Under the pieces are notes generated by a model that made no database searches, had not been told where the DNA came from, and saw nothing but the letters and a program-made list of their open reading frames with translations. From assembly GCF_902167145.1 (NCBI RefSeq), contig NC_050101.1, positions 118,573,789 through 118,637,788 on the forward strand: DNA of 64,000 nucleotides, written 5' to 3'. The stretch is from Zea mays (Eukaryota; Streptophyta; Magnoliopsida; Poales; Poaceae). Made by a program: the position numbers and the translations under genes. This document shows, one piece after another, positions 47,085 through 57,036 of this stretch; the first letter of the stretch is position 1, and every line of letters starts with the position of its first letter.

Positions 47085-49440
47085 AGGTTATTTGTGTATG
47101 TCATAAAATGTGGAATCAATTATTTTCTCTTCATCCTAGCATTTGGGACGTAGTTGAAAATGGAAAGCAATGTGTAGATAGTGATGATGAGAATTACAAT
47201 GCTATTCATACACAAGAAATGATTCGCAAAAATACCTAGGCCACTACTGTGCTTTTAGCTTCTTTGTGTAGGGGTGAATATAACAAAGTTAGTGGCTTGG
47301 ACAACACAAGGAAATCTGGGATACCCTCAAGATCTCTCATGTGGGCATGTTGGTGACTTGTTCTCAAACGTTGTGAGTCAAGAACAAGGCAACACAATTG
47401 TAAGTATTAAGGACCTTCGTCTTCCGAAGCATTATCTCCCCATAGACATAATGATCATCGGACAAAGGTTATGAAGGACATGCCTTCATCATCTTACAAA
47501 TAAATCAGAATACAAAGTGATAGAAATGGCAAGTTTAACTCATTGATCCATTCATGTCCGCATTCCTTAAAGCATGCATGAGTATTAACGGAATATGTAT
47601 TACATTTATACCTTTGGCTTGCTCGAAGGTGTTGACGTGAGGGCGAATACAATTCAGCATGAACAGTACGGTGCTACTGTTCATCTATTTATAGGCACGG
47701 GACGCAGCCCGAGTAAAATTACATTTATGTCCCTGACATTTACTTATAACCATAACATGAATCATTAAGGACTAAGCAGTCTTTTTCCCTTTTGGCTAGC
47801 ATCATCTTCAGTCTTCATCACCATTATAAACCGAAGTTGTTACTCTTTGGCAATAGCTTCGGCGTACGTTCTTATCATCTTCAGATCACATCTTCATCTC
47901 GTATGCCTTCATTATAAGGGAAGAACTTCCATTCCAAAGATGAAGCTCCCTGCAACAACCTATATCATGCTGGAAACAAATGGTTAATCATGTTTTTGAG
48001 GACCTTTGGAAGAGGAAGGCCCCCAACAGTCAACAAGGGCAATGACATCACCATGATCACCATGATGGAGTTGGTGGAAGGCGAGATTGGGAGGTTCGCC
48101 ATGAAGAGAGGGGAAGAGCCAACTGAAACATACAACAGGCTCAAGACCCTTCTAAATAAAATCTGAAACTATGGGAGTACAAGATGGATGGATCACGATG
48201 TCATGCGATTAATATTAAGGTCATTTATCAGTATTGATCATAATCTTGTAAACCTTATTTGTGAGAACCTCAGGAACACCAAAATGTTGCCCGAAGAAAT
48301 TCTTGGAAATTTTGTGAGTGGGTGCATGATGGAAAAGGAGGCGAGGTATGTCGATGACACCGCCAACGTACCTCTTCCTCACTATGAGCCGCAACTCGTT
48401 GCTCTCAAAGCGATGACTAACAAGGATATGCTCCCCAACAAGGTGGCGCAAATTGAGGCAGATAGTCTAAATGAGGATGAAATGGCACTTGTGATCAAGC
48501 GCTTCAAGACTGCTTTGAAGGGATGCAAGGACTACCCCAACAAGAGAAAATCAAGGGGAAAGCGTACATGCTTCAAGTGTGGTAAGTTCGGTCATTTTAT
48601 TGCTCAATCTCCTTATAATGAAAATGGCCGGGACCAATACAAGAGAGGGATTGAGAATAAGTTCTATAGAAAGAAGAAGGGTGAGGCGTACATCGGCAAG
48701 GAATGGGATTTGGATTGCTCATCCTCTAACTTCGACGAAGGACTCGCCGCCTCCGCCTTCAACAAGTCCTCCCTCTTCCCCAATGAGCAACATATATGCC
48801 TCATGGCTAAGGAGAAGAAGGTACATACACATGACACTCCTAAGTACACTTCTTCTAGAGATGAGGAGTCTGGTCATGATCTAGATAGATCCAAGGTAGA
48901 TAAAATTAATGAATTAATTGATGCCTTGAATAAAAAACATAGATTACTAGAAAAGCAAGAGGATTTACTATATGAGGAACATGATAAGGTTGTAGAAGTA
49001 GAAAAAACCCTTGCTCTAGAAGTTAAAATAGAATGAAATTCTTGCCTGTGTTTTATCTTCATGTCATGCATCTATTTCTAGCCTTAAGAGCATAAATGTT
49101 GATTTAAATGCTAGAATAGAAAAGTTGAATGCCTCTAGTTATTCTTTGGAGCATGTATCAATTTGTACTAGATGTAAAGATCATGATATTGATACTTGTG
49201 TTGATCATGCTTCTACTATTGCAAAGTTGAATCATGAAATTGCTCAATTAAATGTTCAACTTAAAACTTGCAAAAATGAAGTAGAAAAAGTTAAGTTTGC
49301 TCGGGATGCCTTCACCATTGGTAGACACCCCTCCATTAAGGATGGACTTGGCTTCCATGGGAGAGCCAAGGACACAAAGAGCCATAAGGCCCCCAACTTC
49401 ACTAAGGAGAAGGGGAAGGCGCCTATGGCTAGTAGCTCGC
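47085..49440 (+). pseudogene. gag: Gag remnant of the Opie-like element, split by a solo LTR
   Basis: Gag homology runs 47085-47342 (SHKM-like start, LFSLHPSIWDVVENG, TTVLLASLCRGEYNKVSGLDN) and, after the solo LTR, from 48037 to 49440. The second part has ETYNRLKTLLNKI, the zinc knuckle CFKCGKFGHFIAQS (last Cys changed to Ser) near 48570-48610, and KINELIDALNKK coiled coil. It then ends with FTIGRHPSIKDGLGF and KEKGKAPMASS. Stops lie at about 47238, 48165 and 49035. Between 48188 and 49036 one frame stays open through the spot where the other copy is frameshifted. Confidence 0.75.
47348..48035 (+). mobile_element. Solo LTR inserted in gag (possibly Huck-like)
   Basis: The roughly 688-bp block starts TGTTGGTGACTTGTTCTC, ends about CCCCCAACAGTCAACA, and is flanked by GGGCA at 47343-47347 and 48037-48041, which are adjacent in uninterrupted gag. 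It has a TATA-like TATTTATAGG near 47688. The start resembles the maize Huck LTR from memory, but Huck LTRs are longer, so this copy may be deleted or belong to a relative. Confidence 0.6.
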
Positions 49441-50230
49441 TGTCGGGGAATGATCTTCGGTCCCTAGGCCCCGCCAGTCAGAGAGTGCGCTAAGGGAAGA
49501 ACCCCTGACTACTGGGGGCATTAGTCAGTTTGGAGAGGCGGATGCGTCAACCCTGAAAGAACTCGCCCCGGTCAAACCCCACGGCACCAAGCCCAAAGTC
49601 GGGCATGGTGAAACCTGACAGGGGAGGCCAGGCGTGTCGGAAGGGAACCACTCGAGTGGATCCGACATATAACCCCAGACTTACCCTCCATAAATAGTCG
49701 ACTACATTTGACCACACCAGGCACCAAGCCACAGTGCGAGCGTCGGTCCGCTTCCCACTCATGACCTGCGAACCCCTCGGGTCGCATAGCACTCATGACC
49801 TACGAGACCCGCCCCCAGACTATGGCGCATTAATGGCCTGCGCGCCCCTTAGCATGCGGCACACTTATGGCCTATCAAACTAGGCCTGAGTGAGTGGACC
49901 TTTGGAAGGGCGGTACATGACGAGGCATACCGAGCCCCAGGCTACAACGGCTAGGGGTTGGCGTAGCCAAGACATAGCTATGACTCCACCTATAGCTTCT
50001 AAGCTCCACATCCACTCCGAAAAAGAGACTTGGAAGCCTCTCCTCCCTCTCTCGCCCGCTTGTAACCCCTACTACAAGTTTTGGTAATCAATGGTGTCGG
50101 TAGCGCAAGCCACCGATGACAAGAAGTAGGGATGTTCTGCCAGAACCAATATAAATCTTGCGCACACCCTTAGGAGCCTAGAACACACACAAATAATTTA
50201 CTTGTCGGAGCGAGGTTCGAAACACTGATA
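49441..50230 (+). repeat. 5' LTR of a gypsy element (same family as 7730-8904)
   Basis: Starts TGTCGGGGAATG and ends ACACTGATA. It shares block order with the solo LTR at 7730-8904 but is about 390 bp shorter: the segment containing the TATA box (8290-8720 in the other copy) is missing. It is followed by a primer-binding site, so it is the 5' LTR of an element whose body lies beyond the nested Grande-like insertion and outside this window. Confidence 0.75.
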
Positions 50231-50252
50231 GTTAGCGCGCCAGGTAGGGGAC
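50231..50252 (+). promoter_or_regulatory. Primer-binding site of the gypsy element
   Basis: GCGCGCCAGGTAGGGGA lies directly after the LTR. The pattern (T)GGCGCGCCAGGTAGGGG after an LTR is a familiar primer-site arrangement in grass gypsy elements. The tRNA species was not determined. Confidence 0.6.
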
Positions 50253-50288
50253 TTGCGCGTTCCACGATGAAATTCTCCAAGCTCCGGA

Positions 50289-50901
50289 TGTCGGTGTTTT
50301 GGGTCCGACCGCACACCCGGGGTTGCCCCTCGAGGTGTTTTTAGGAGTAGGACGGTGTCAACGACTGTAGCAAAATGGTTCGTGCCGATCGCACGAGGGA
50401 CAATGGACAAGATTTGCAGGTTCGGGCCGCTTAGAAGTGCGTAACACCCTATGTCCTGGTGAGTATATGAGCGTGGTTACAAGAAGATTCTCTGCAGAGA
50501 GTTTTTTGTGGGTGGCTAAGTAGAACAGGGTCGATCGATCTGAAGGGGTGCCCCCTAGGCCTTATATACTCGGCCGTGGAGCAGTACATGTGATACGATA
50601 ACAACTAGTAGCTAAAAGATAGTGAACCTCTTGAGTTTATCCCTACGTAACCTTCGCCGACTTATCCTCGCATGGCTCTGTTGCATGGGGGCTTCAGCGC
50701 GGGAAAGTCGGGTCTCTGTTTGTGATTCATTCGTTCGACGTTGTGGGCCGCCTGTGTTTGCACTAATCAGTCTCACGTCTTCTTTATTGGTTGTCTTTCC
50801 CTAGGCCCACGAAAGAATGACCTTACGAATTATTGGGCCCTTGGGCTTTTCGTGAGGCCTTTTACTTCTTTAGTGGACCCAGGGGATATCTATCCCCCAC
50901 A
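50289..50901 (-). repeat. 3' LTR of the Grande-like element (613 bp)
   Basis: On the plus strand it starts TGTCGGTGTTTTGGG and ends ATCCCCCACA, giving TGT/ACA ends. A TATA box on the minus strand (AGTATATAAG, 50561-50570) fits the element's orientation. The five bases to the left are CCGGA; the partner duplication is outside the window. Confidence 0.75.
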
Positions 50902-50914
50902 AGCCCCCGATCTT
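50902..50914 (-). promoter_or_regulatory. Polypurine tract of the Grande-like element
   Basis: The minus strand reads AAGATCGGGGGCT directly before the LTR. Two similar tracts (AAAGGTCGGGGGCT-type) lie at about 51101-51113 and 51295-51308. Confidence 0.65.
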
Positions 50915-51062
50915 TGGGTTGATTTAGAGGTAATCAACTCAAAGATCCAAGGTCCAGAAAATGACTTTCTGCTGTCTTCTCTGGCTCTGATCGCTCGTCC
51001 GACCAAAGTTTGGTTTTGTGCTTGTGCCTTAGAGGTCGGCATTTTGGATTGTAAGACTCCGG

Positions 51063-51350
51063 ACTTCATTGGGTGCACCGGAGGTGCACCCAATGGGTGT
51101 AGCCCCCGACCTTTGAGTAGATTTTGGAAGATAATCTGCTCGAAGGTCTTCTTCCAAAGGTTATCTCCATTCGCGCTCCTGCGTCTCGGTTGAGGATTAG
51201 TCTTTTCAATCTTGCTCTACGCCTTAGAAGTCGGCGCTATACTGGTTTAGAATAATATTCCATGGGGTGCACCGGAGGTGCACCCAATGGGTGTAGCCCC
51301 CGACCTTCAAATGGATTTTTTAAGGATAATCCATCTGAAGGTCTTCCTTT
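51063..51350. repeat. Direct repeats (194-bp spacing) with hairpins and purine tracts
   Basis: Two copies start at 51071 and 51265. Each has a perfect 9-bp inverted repeat GGGTGCACC/GGTGCACCC around GGA, then CAATGGGTGTAGCCCCCGACCTT, then a GATAATC-containing tail with GAAGGTCTTCC. The first 50-60 bp internal to the LTR form a looser third copy without the hairpin. CCAATGGGTGT recurs alone at 51710 and 51828. Confidence 0.75.
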
Positions 51351-51955
51351 CACTCGTGGAAACTGGCATGAGGCTATTTTGCATTATGCTTTGGAGGTCA
51401 GCATTATGTCATCAATATTTTGCTGCCAAGGTCAGCGTATATTTTGTCTTTAGCAGCCGAGTTTGCAATCCATCCATATCTTGCTAGGTAGTGCAATTTA
51501 TTTGCTTCTGCGATTGATTGGACGTTTGACGGACGTTCTCTGTCTAGTCTTCACGTCGCTTCTGTCGGCCATATCTTGTACTTTGCTGGTTATATTTGGC
51601 TTTCCTCTGATCCTTACTGATATCTCATTTTTGTCTTGAGGTATTCACTGCATGCCCTGCACGGATGTGACCGTTTGAAAAATATACTGATAATTCCTGG
51701 GCGTCCCCCCCAATGGGTGTGAGCAAGGGACGGCTTGGTACGCTGAGTGTTTTAGCCGGTTGCCTCTGAGTAGTAATGCGATGGGACGGCTAGTGTAATC
51801 ATATCCTTTGCGCTGTTGACTGGAGTCCCAATGGGTGTAGTGTTGCATGAAACGGCGTCCGCCGTCTGACGTGTCTTCGGGTGGGTGGAAGTGCTTATTG
51901 AATGCCTTGCGACTGTTCAGTGACCGCGGTTAGAAGTGAGCGGTTGCCTTTCCCT

Positions 51956-51966
51956 TCTATAAATAA
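51956..51966 (+). promoter_or_regulatory. TATA box for the antisense gene region
   Basis: TCTATAAATAACCCC is followed by a pyrimidine-rich leader (TTCTCTGGTTTCTTCACATCTC), about 80-90 bp before the ATG at 52047. Layout and spacing are typical of a plant promoter on the plus strand, opposite to gag-pol. Confidence 0.6.
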
Positions 51967-52046
51967 CCCCTTTGCTTCTCTGGTTTCTTCACATCTCTTC
52001 GCTGCTCCTTACTGCCTTCTTTTCCTTCCCTCTGTCTACTTCCGCC

Positions 52047-52505
52047 ATGGGCAAGAACAACAAACGCAAGCGCGAGCCGACTCCTCCATCGGAGGATTTC
52101 GGTGACTCGGAATACTCAGAGGAGGAGTTCTCCTCCGAGTCCGAGGGGTCTCCGGCTCCCGTCTCTCCCCCGGCGTCGTCCGATGACTCGGACGACTCCC
52201 AGGGGATAGCCGCGGAGGTCTGGACGTACATCCGGGCCGTCGAGCGCTCCGGGCTCGAAGGCTCGGATGAGTCGGAGTACTCCTCGGATGAGGAGGACTC
52301 GGACGGCGGCGACGAGGGTGAAGACGACGACGACGACGACGACGATGACGGCGACGGCGACGGCGACGGCAGCGGCAGTGGCAGGGGCGGCGGCGACGGC
52401 AGCAGGGACAGCACCAAGGGCGACAGCAGCAGGGGCAGCACCAAGGGCAGCAGCAGGGGCAGCACCAAGGGCGGCGGCGGCGGCAGGGGCAGGGCCAGTG
52501 GCTAG
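52047..52505 (+). CDS. Small acidic antisense ORF of the Grande-like element
   Basis: 152 residues, start chosen at CCGCCATGGG, which fits the plant consensus and follows the TATA box. Residues 1-9 (MGKNNKRKR) resemble a nuclear-localisation signal. Residues 13-105 are rich in Glu, Asp and Ser, with a run of nine Asp near 90-98 preceded by SDESEYSSDEEDSD. The C-terminus is a Gly/Ser/Arg/Lys tail with repeats of RGSTKG. There is no catalytic motif; the charge pattern resembles histone-binding or nucleolar acidic proteins, but this is only a compositional resemblance. Grande is known to carry an antisense gene called gene 23 (from memory); whether this ORF is that gene is not established here. 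A minus-strand frame across the same bases is a low-complexity shadow. Confidence 0.6.
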   Translation: MGKNNKRKREPTPPSEDFGDSEYSEEEFSSESEGSPAPVSPPASSDDSDDSQGIAAEVWTYIRAVERSGLEGSDESEYSSDEEDSDGGDEGEDDDDDDDDDGDGDGDGSGSGRGGGDGSRDSTKGDSSRGSTKGSSRGSTKGGGGGRGRASG

Positions 52506-52739
52506 ACGCCACTGGTCTTCTTAGATATTAGTATAGTTTAGTATAGCTAGAATAATGTAGTAGTAATTAGTGTAATTTGGTAGTAGTAGTAATGTAGAGT
52601 AGAATTAGGGAAGTACCAACTCGTGAAGAGTTGGTTTGTAAACTCGTTAACTTCCCTTTAATGAAGACTGTCGTTTATCCTCCCTTTTTGATGACTTGTC
52701 ATTGCTTTTGCTGAACGTTGAACTGATTCTTTTGATATA

Positions 52740-53505
52740 GTAGAAACAACGCCGAGCGATGTGAAGATTGACATCAGCGTTTTAGAAGTAACACTGAGCA
52801 ATCGAACACAAGTCCAGCGTTTTAGAGGCAGTGCCGAATGATAGGAGGTCGGCATCGGCATTTTAGAAGTAATGCCAAGCGACAAAATACGGGGCCGGCA
52901 TTTCAGAAATAACGCCGAGTGATTGAATGTCGGCGTCGGCATTTTAGAAGTAATGCTGAGCGTTTGAACACGTGGTCGGCGTGTTAAAGGACACGCCGAG
53001 TGATTGAAAGTCGGCGTTCGGCATTTTAGAGTCAACACCGAGCGATTGAGCACGTGGTCGGCGTTTTAGAGGCAACGCTGAGTGATTTGAAGGTCGGCGT
53101 CGGCATTTTAGAAGTAATGCCGAGCGATTGAACACGTGGTCGGCGTTTTAGAGGCAGCGCCGAGTGATTTGAAGGTCGGCGTCAGCATTTTAGAAGTAAT
53201 GCCGAGCAATTGAACACGCGGTCGGCGTTTTAGAGGCAGCGTCGAGTGATTTGAAGGTCGGCGTCAGCATTTTAGAAGTAATGCCGAGCAATTGAACACG
53301 CGGTCGGCGTTTTAGAGGCAGCGCCGAGTGATTTGATGGTTGGCGTCGGCATTTTAGAAGTAATGCCGAGCGATTGAACACGTGGTCGGCGTTTTAGAGG
53401 CAGCGCCGAGTGATTTGAAGGTCGGCGTCGGCATTTTTAGAAGTAATGCCGAGCGATTGAATACGTGGTCGGCGTTTTAGAGGCAGCGCCGAGTGATAGC
53501 CAGCT
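52740..53505. repeat. 82-bp dimeric minisatellite
   Basis: GCGTTTTAGAGG recurs at 53061, 53143, 53225, 53307, 53389 and 53472, a period of 82-83 bp. Each unit is a dimer of two related half-units: GGCGTTTTAGAGGCAGCGCCGAG and GGCATTTTAGAAGTAATGCCGAG, separated by TGATTTGAAGGTC or CGATTGAACACGTG. The units towards 52740 are more diverged, so homogenisation is stronger near the right end. Both halves contain imperfect CGGC...GCCG inverted repeats. The array lies just upstream of the antisense gene. Confidence 0.9.
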
Positions 53506-53778
53506 TCTCAAGTTACTTTGAGGAAAATGACCGAGTGATGAGGTGGCACATTGGCTTTCTTGTAAATAACTGTTGGATATCCACGTGGCATGCTGGGATT
53601 TCGGAGATGACCGCCGTGTGATGACTGGGCACTTTTTGAAAGGGTATCTGGCTCAAGAATATCCCTGAAGAGTCGCGCTTTTAGCCGCCTTTGCTTTCCG
53701 TGCCCTAGTTCTTGCATTTCCGCATCTGAGTCTTCTCTGCCACTCGCCTCCTACTCTGTTTCGCCGGCGAGAAGCAAG
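53506..53778 (+). other. Presumed promoter and leader of the antisense gene
   Basis: The 270 bp between the minisatellite and the ATG. Only a weak TATA-like TGTAAATAAC (53571-53580) is visible, and a pyrimidine-rich stretch (CTTCTCTGCCACTCGCC) precedes the start. Transcription could instead begin at the 51956 TATA box and read through both genes. Confidence 0.35.
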
Positions 53779-56700
53779 ATGGCGCCCAAGAGGAAGACTG
53801 CGAATTCGTCTGCCGCGGTGATCCCCGCCATCGACCCCAACAGTCAGTTACCCTTCGCAGGTAACCATATGTCTGTGATTTCTGAAGTTGAGCTTTTCCG
53901 CCTTGTTTCCATCGGGGTTCTCCCTCCACGGGAACTCTGTTCTTGGCGGGCTTGCCACGGGACTACTGTCCCAACCGAAGATACCCACGAGTCAGTGGTT
54001 TACACTCCTTTCCTTCTTCGCGGCCTCGGCCTTCCCATATCTCCTTTTTTCCGTGGCATCCTTGATTTTTATCACATCAACCTGACTCACTTGAATCCTA
54101 ACTCCATTCTCCAAATCTCTATTTTCATTCACCTTTGTGAAGCTTATCTCGGCGTGCTGCCGCACTTTGGTTTATGGAAATATCTGTATCACTGCCGTCC
54201 TGGGATGGCCGGGGGGCAACATCAGTTGGTCGGAGGTGCAAGTTTAGAGATGCGCCGTGGGCGGAAGACCGAGTATCTCGAGATACCCCTCAAAGACAGC
54301 ATTAAAGGTTGGCGTCTGGAGTGGTTTATAATGGATAATTATGGAAATTCTCTCCCTTCCCGCTCAGGAAGACAGCCGGACGTTCGTACTCCGAGTTGGA
54401 CTGAGTCTCCCACGGACCAAGAAGTGGCCGAGGCAGGCGTGTTGCTTACTGAAGTTGGATTACTGAAAGAGAGAGGTCTGACTGCCGAAGCTGTGGTCAC
54501 AGATTTTGTTTTCAAAAACATTCAGCCGCTGAAAGACAGGGCCTATCCAGCATATCTTTACCGAGGGCTGGCCGACTCAACCCGAGTTACCAATAGGAGA
54601 ATTCCTTCTGCTGATTTGGTGAGCCGACTCGAAATGATCCTCAGAGGTAAAGTTTCGAACGTTGGTGCTCCAGTGGCGTACTCGGCTTGGAACCTGCCTT
54701 CTCCCAAAGATTTCACTCTTTTTGTGTCCAATCCGCCCGTGACAGATAGCAATTTGGGTCTTAGAGTGCGACCTTCTGCTGAAGAGGTCCGTTCCTTAGT
54801 TGCTTCGCTTGGGGAGATACCTGATGATGAACGGCAGATTTATTTTGAAGTGCCCCTGAACCCTAGTGATGCAGACATAAATGAAATGCTCGATCTGCTA
54901 GCTGAGGATTCATCTGATACTGCTCCTGATGGTACATTGGCAGTGGTGCCCCTTCCAGAGGTTGATGCGACCCTGGATGTCTCGAAACCTGTCAATACTC
55001 GCTCGAGGCGTCCTAGCCGAACCAGTCAGCCTGAGCCTTCTGCTGATGAGCAGAAGAAGAAAAGAAGACGCCTCCGGCGAGTGTCCAGCTTTGACGAGGA
55101 TGCCAGCACCTTAGCTCCTGCTGCCGAAGAAATGACTGCAACTGGCCTTGCTGACATTGATCCCAATGGGTGTGCTCCGCCTGCTGCTGACCCCAATGAG
55201 GATGCTGTTTGTGCTGTTGCTGTGGAAGATGAGGAGGAAGAGAATGAAACTCCATTAACTCGGAAAAACAGTCGGCAGTTCGTCGCTAGCGGTGGTAGTA
55301 GTGGGGTTCCTTCTCCTGCCTTGTCTGCTCTTATTGGTCTGCAAGAACTGTCCATGGCCAATTTTGATCAAGCTCTAGAGGATATGGTCCCTGAGAACTT
55401 GTTGTTGGAACCTGCAGACGTTGATGCAACAGAAACTTGTGCAGCCGTGCCAGATGCTGGGTTGAGGTCGTCCCGTGCCTCGTCGACCTTAGAGCACGAT
55501 CTCGAGGGTCGGGATGATGATTTGGATCGTCCTGATCTTATGGAAGTAGCTGAAGACCCGTCAACCTTAGAGGTGGTCACGGCAGAGAGCTTGGATCCCT
55601 TGAATAGCGCTGACATGTGCCCAGCCCCCGAGGGTGTCGCCGGGGAGGACTCAGCTCAGGTGAGGAGTGTAGGCCACTACCCAGCCCCCGAGGGTGTTGC
55701 CGGGGGTGACCCGGCTCGAGTGGGCAGTGCCAACCTTGACCCAGCCCCCGAGGGTGTCCGAGCGAGGTCTCCCTCCTGCACTTCCATGGATGTTCATGTG
55801 GGTTCACCTCCACACTCTGGCGGCATAATGGTGGCTCAAACTCCGGATCAGGGGATCGCTTTAGAGGGCAGCATCCCCACTGGTCTGGCGTTAGGCTCTG
55901 CTGAATGTACTGAGCTCATCCCTGCTGGTCTGCTGCAAGCTGCTTCGGGTGGTGGTCTGGCACCTGGTCATCATCCGATTTCTCCTGACTTGGGGATCCC
56001 TTCGTTTTTTTCCAACTTCCAGGTGCTGTACTGTGCTTTAATTTGATCTTTATGTTGCATGAATTGTTGCCATTATGTTCATCCGCTCTTCTTATCAGGC
56101 TTTGGTGGATGGAATGGTCGGTCAGCTGAAGTCGCAGGGTGCTTCCATCCCGGAGGTGGCTTCATCTCTTGAGCGTTGGAATCCGGTGTTGCTTCGGGGT
56201 CGTGTATCTGAGTTGGAGGCCACTAATGCTGGTTAGTGTCCTTTCTTCTTCTTCTTTGTTCTTGCCTGTGGGTTGTTTTACCTTCTGACCTCATTTTGTT
56301 TGAATACCTCTTGATAGGGATGACTCGGCAGATCACAGTTCTTGAAGAAAAACATTCCCAAGACCAAGCTGAAATGGCTCGACGATGCGCTGACTTCGAG
56401 GAGAGATATTCTCAAAGTCAGATCGAGTTGAGTCAAGTCTCTGCAGCTTTGGATGATGCCAACGCTCTGAGTTCTTCTCTTCATGCTCAGCTTGATTCTG
56501 AGAAGGTAGCTTACGAACCCGTGCTTCGCCTTATCATGCTCTTGGATTCTGAATGAGTTGATTTTTGCTTGTAGGAAGAAAAACGCATCCTTGCTGCTTC
56601 TCGCGACAACTTGGACAGATTGTACCAAGATTCCAGCAACTCGCTGACCATCTTGGAGAGGAGCCACCGTTTTACGATGGAGGAGCTTGACAACCAGCGC

Positions 56701-57036
56701 CGTCAACTGCAAGAATCCTCGGACGAAGTGGCCCGCCTTACACAGTTGCTATCGGCAAAGGACGCCACCATCAAGGGACTCCGAGCTTCTAAGAAATCCA
56801 TTGCTCAGGAGTTAGAAACTGCTCAACAGGCTGTTAAAGTTGCTGAAGAAGCTGCTGTCACTTTCAAAGCTCAGCGCGATAAGGCCCTGGACAAGGCCAT
56901 TCGGGCGGGACGAATCTTGATGAGAAGACCCGGCGTGGTTGTCCCTGAAGATATAAGAGCCGATGTGAATGCTGCCCCTGATTCCTCGAATCGCCCTTCT
57001 TCGTCAGTCGTTCCTGAGAAAGACATTGGAAAATAA
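53779..57036 (+). CDS. Antisense Transposase_28-type/coiled-coil gene with four exons
   Basis: Exons 53779-56022, 56099-56231, 56318-56505 and 56575-57036 join in frame to give 1008 residues. The N-terminus is basic (MAPKRK). Residues about 38-300 match the Pfam Transposase_28 ('putative gypsy type transposon') pattern, with PFLLRGLGLPISPFFRGIL, HLNPNSILQISIFIHLCEA and GVLPHFGLWKYLYHC. A long acidic, low-complexity middle follows (KKKRRRLRR near 435 may be nuclear-localising). It contains three exact 60-nt repeats encoding PAPEGV-type units (55621-55780). The C-terminus (about 750-970) is heptad-rich coiled coil. No catalytic residues for transposition are known for this family, so function is unknown; DNA or protein binding is inference. 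All four exons are open although the host element's gag-pol is broken. Confidence 0.75.
56023..56098 (+). other. Intron 1 of the antisense gene (76 bp)
   Basis: Donor TTCCAG|GTGCTG, acceptor CTTATCAG|GC, phase 0, T-rich. Reading through gives a stop at 56044-56046. Confidence 0.75.
56232..56317 (+). other. Intron 2 of the antisense gene (86 bp)
   Basis: Donor GCTG|GTTAGT, acceptor CTTGATAG|GG, phase 1, T-rich body. Reading through gives an immediate stop (TAG at 56235-56237), so splicing is needed to reach the coiled-coil exons. Confidence 0.75.
56506..56574 (+). other. Intron 3 of the antisense gene (69 bp)
   Basis: Donor GAGAAG|GTAGCT, acceptor CTTGTAG|GAAG, phase 0. Reading through gives a TGA at 56554-56556. 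The heptad pattern continues smoothly across the junction, which supports the boundaries. Confidence 0.75.

Larger units (their letters stand above)
46041..49440 (+). mobile_element. Truncated Opie-like Sirevirus remnant
   Basis: It starts TGAAAGAGAAATGTGTCC, the homologue of the minus-strand start of the element at 18463-27325, and has a TATA box at 46880-46887 and GGACAGTCCGG motifs at 46532-46800. The LTR end, primer site and gag N-terminus are deleted (fusion near 47080). Gag continues to 49440, where a gypsy LTR interrupts it. A Huck-like solo LTR is inserted at 47348. More diverged than the copy at 18463, so older. Confidence 0.75.

Noticed and set aside
51989..52512. Minus-strand serine/leucine-rich and arginine-rich frames of about 160 codons
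   Set aside because: Complements of the GAC/GGC-rich coding run of the acidic ORF; pure low-complexity shadows.
53779..56046. Treating the Transposase_28-type ORF as an ordinary single-exon host gene
   Set aside because: It lies between retrotransposon repeats and pol, belongs to a retroelement-associated family, and its coiled-coil part is reached only by removing introns.
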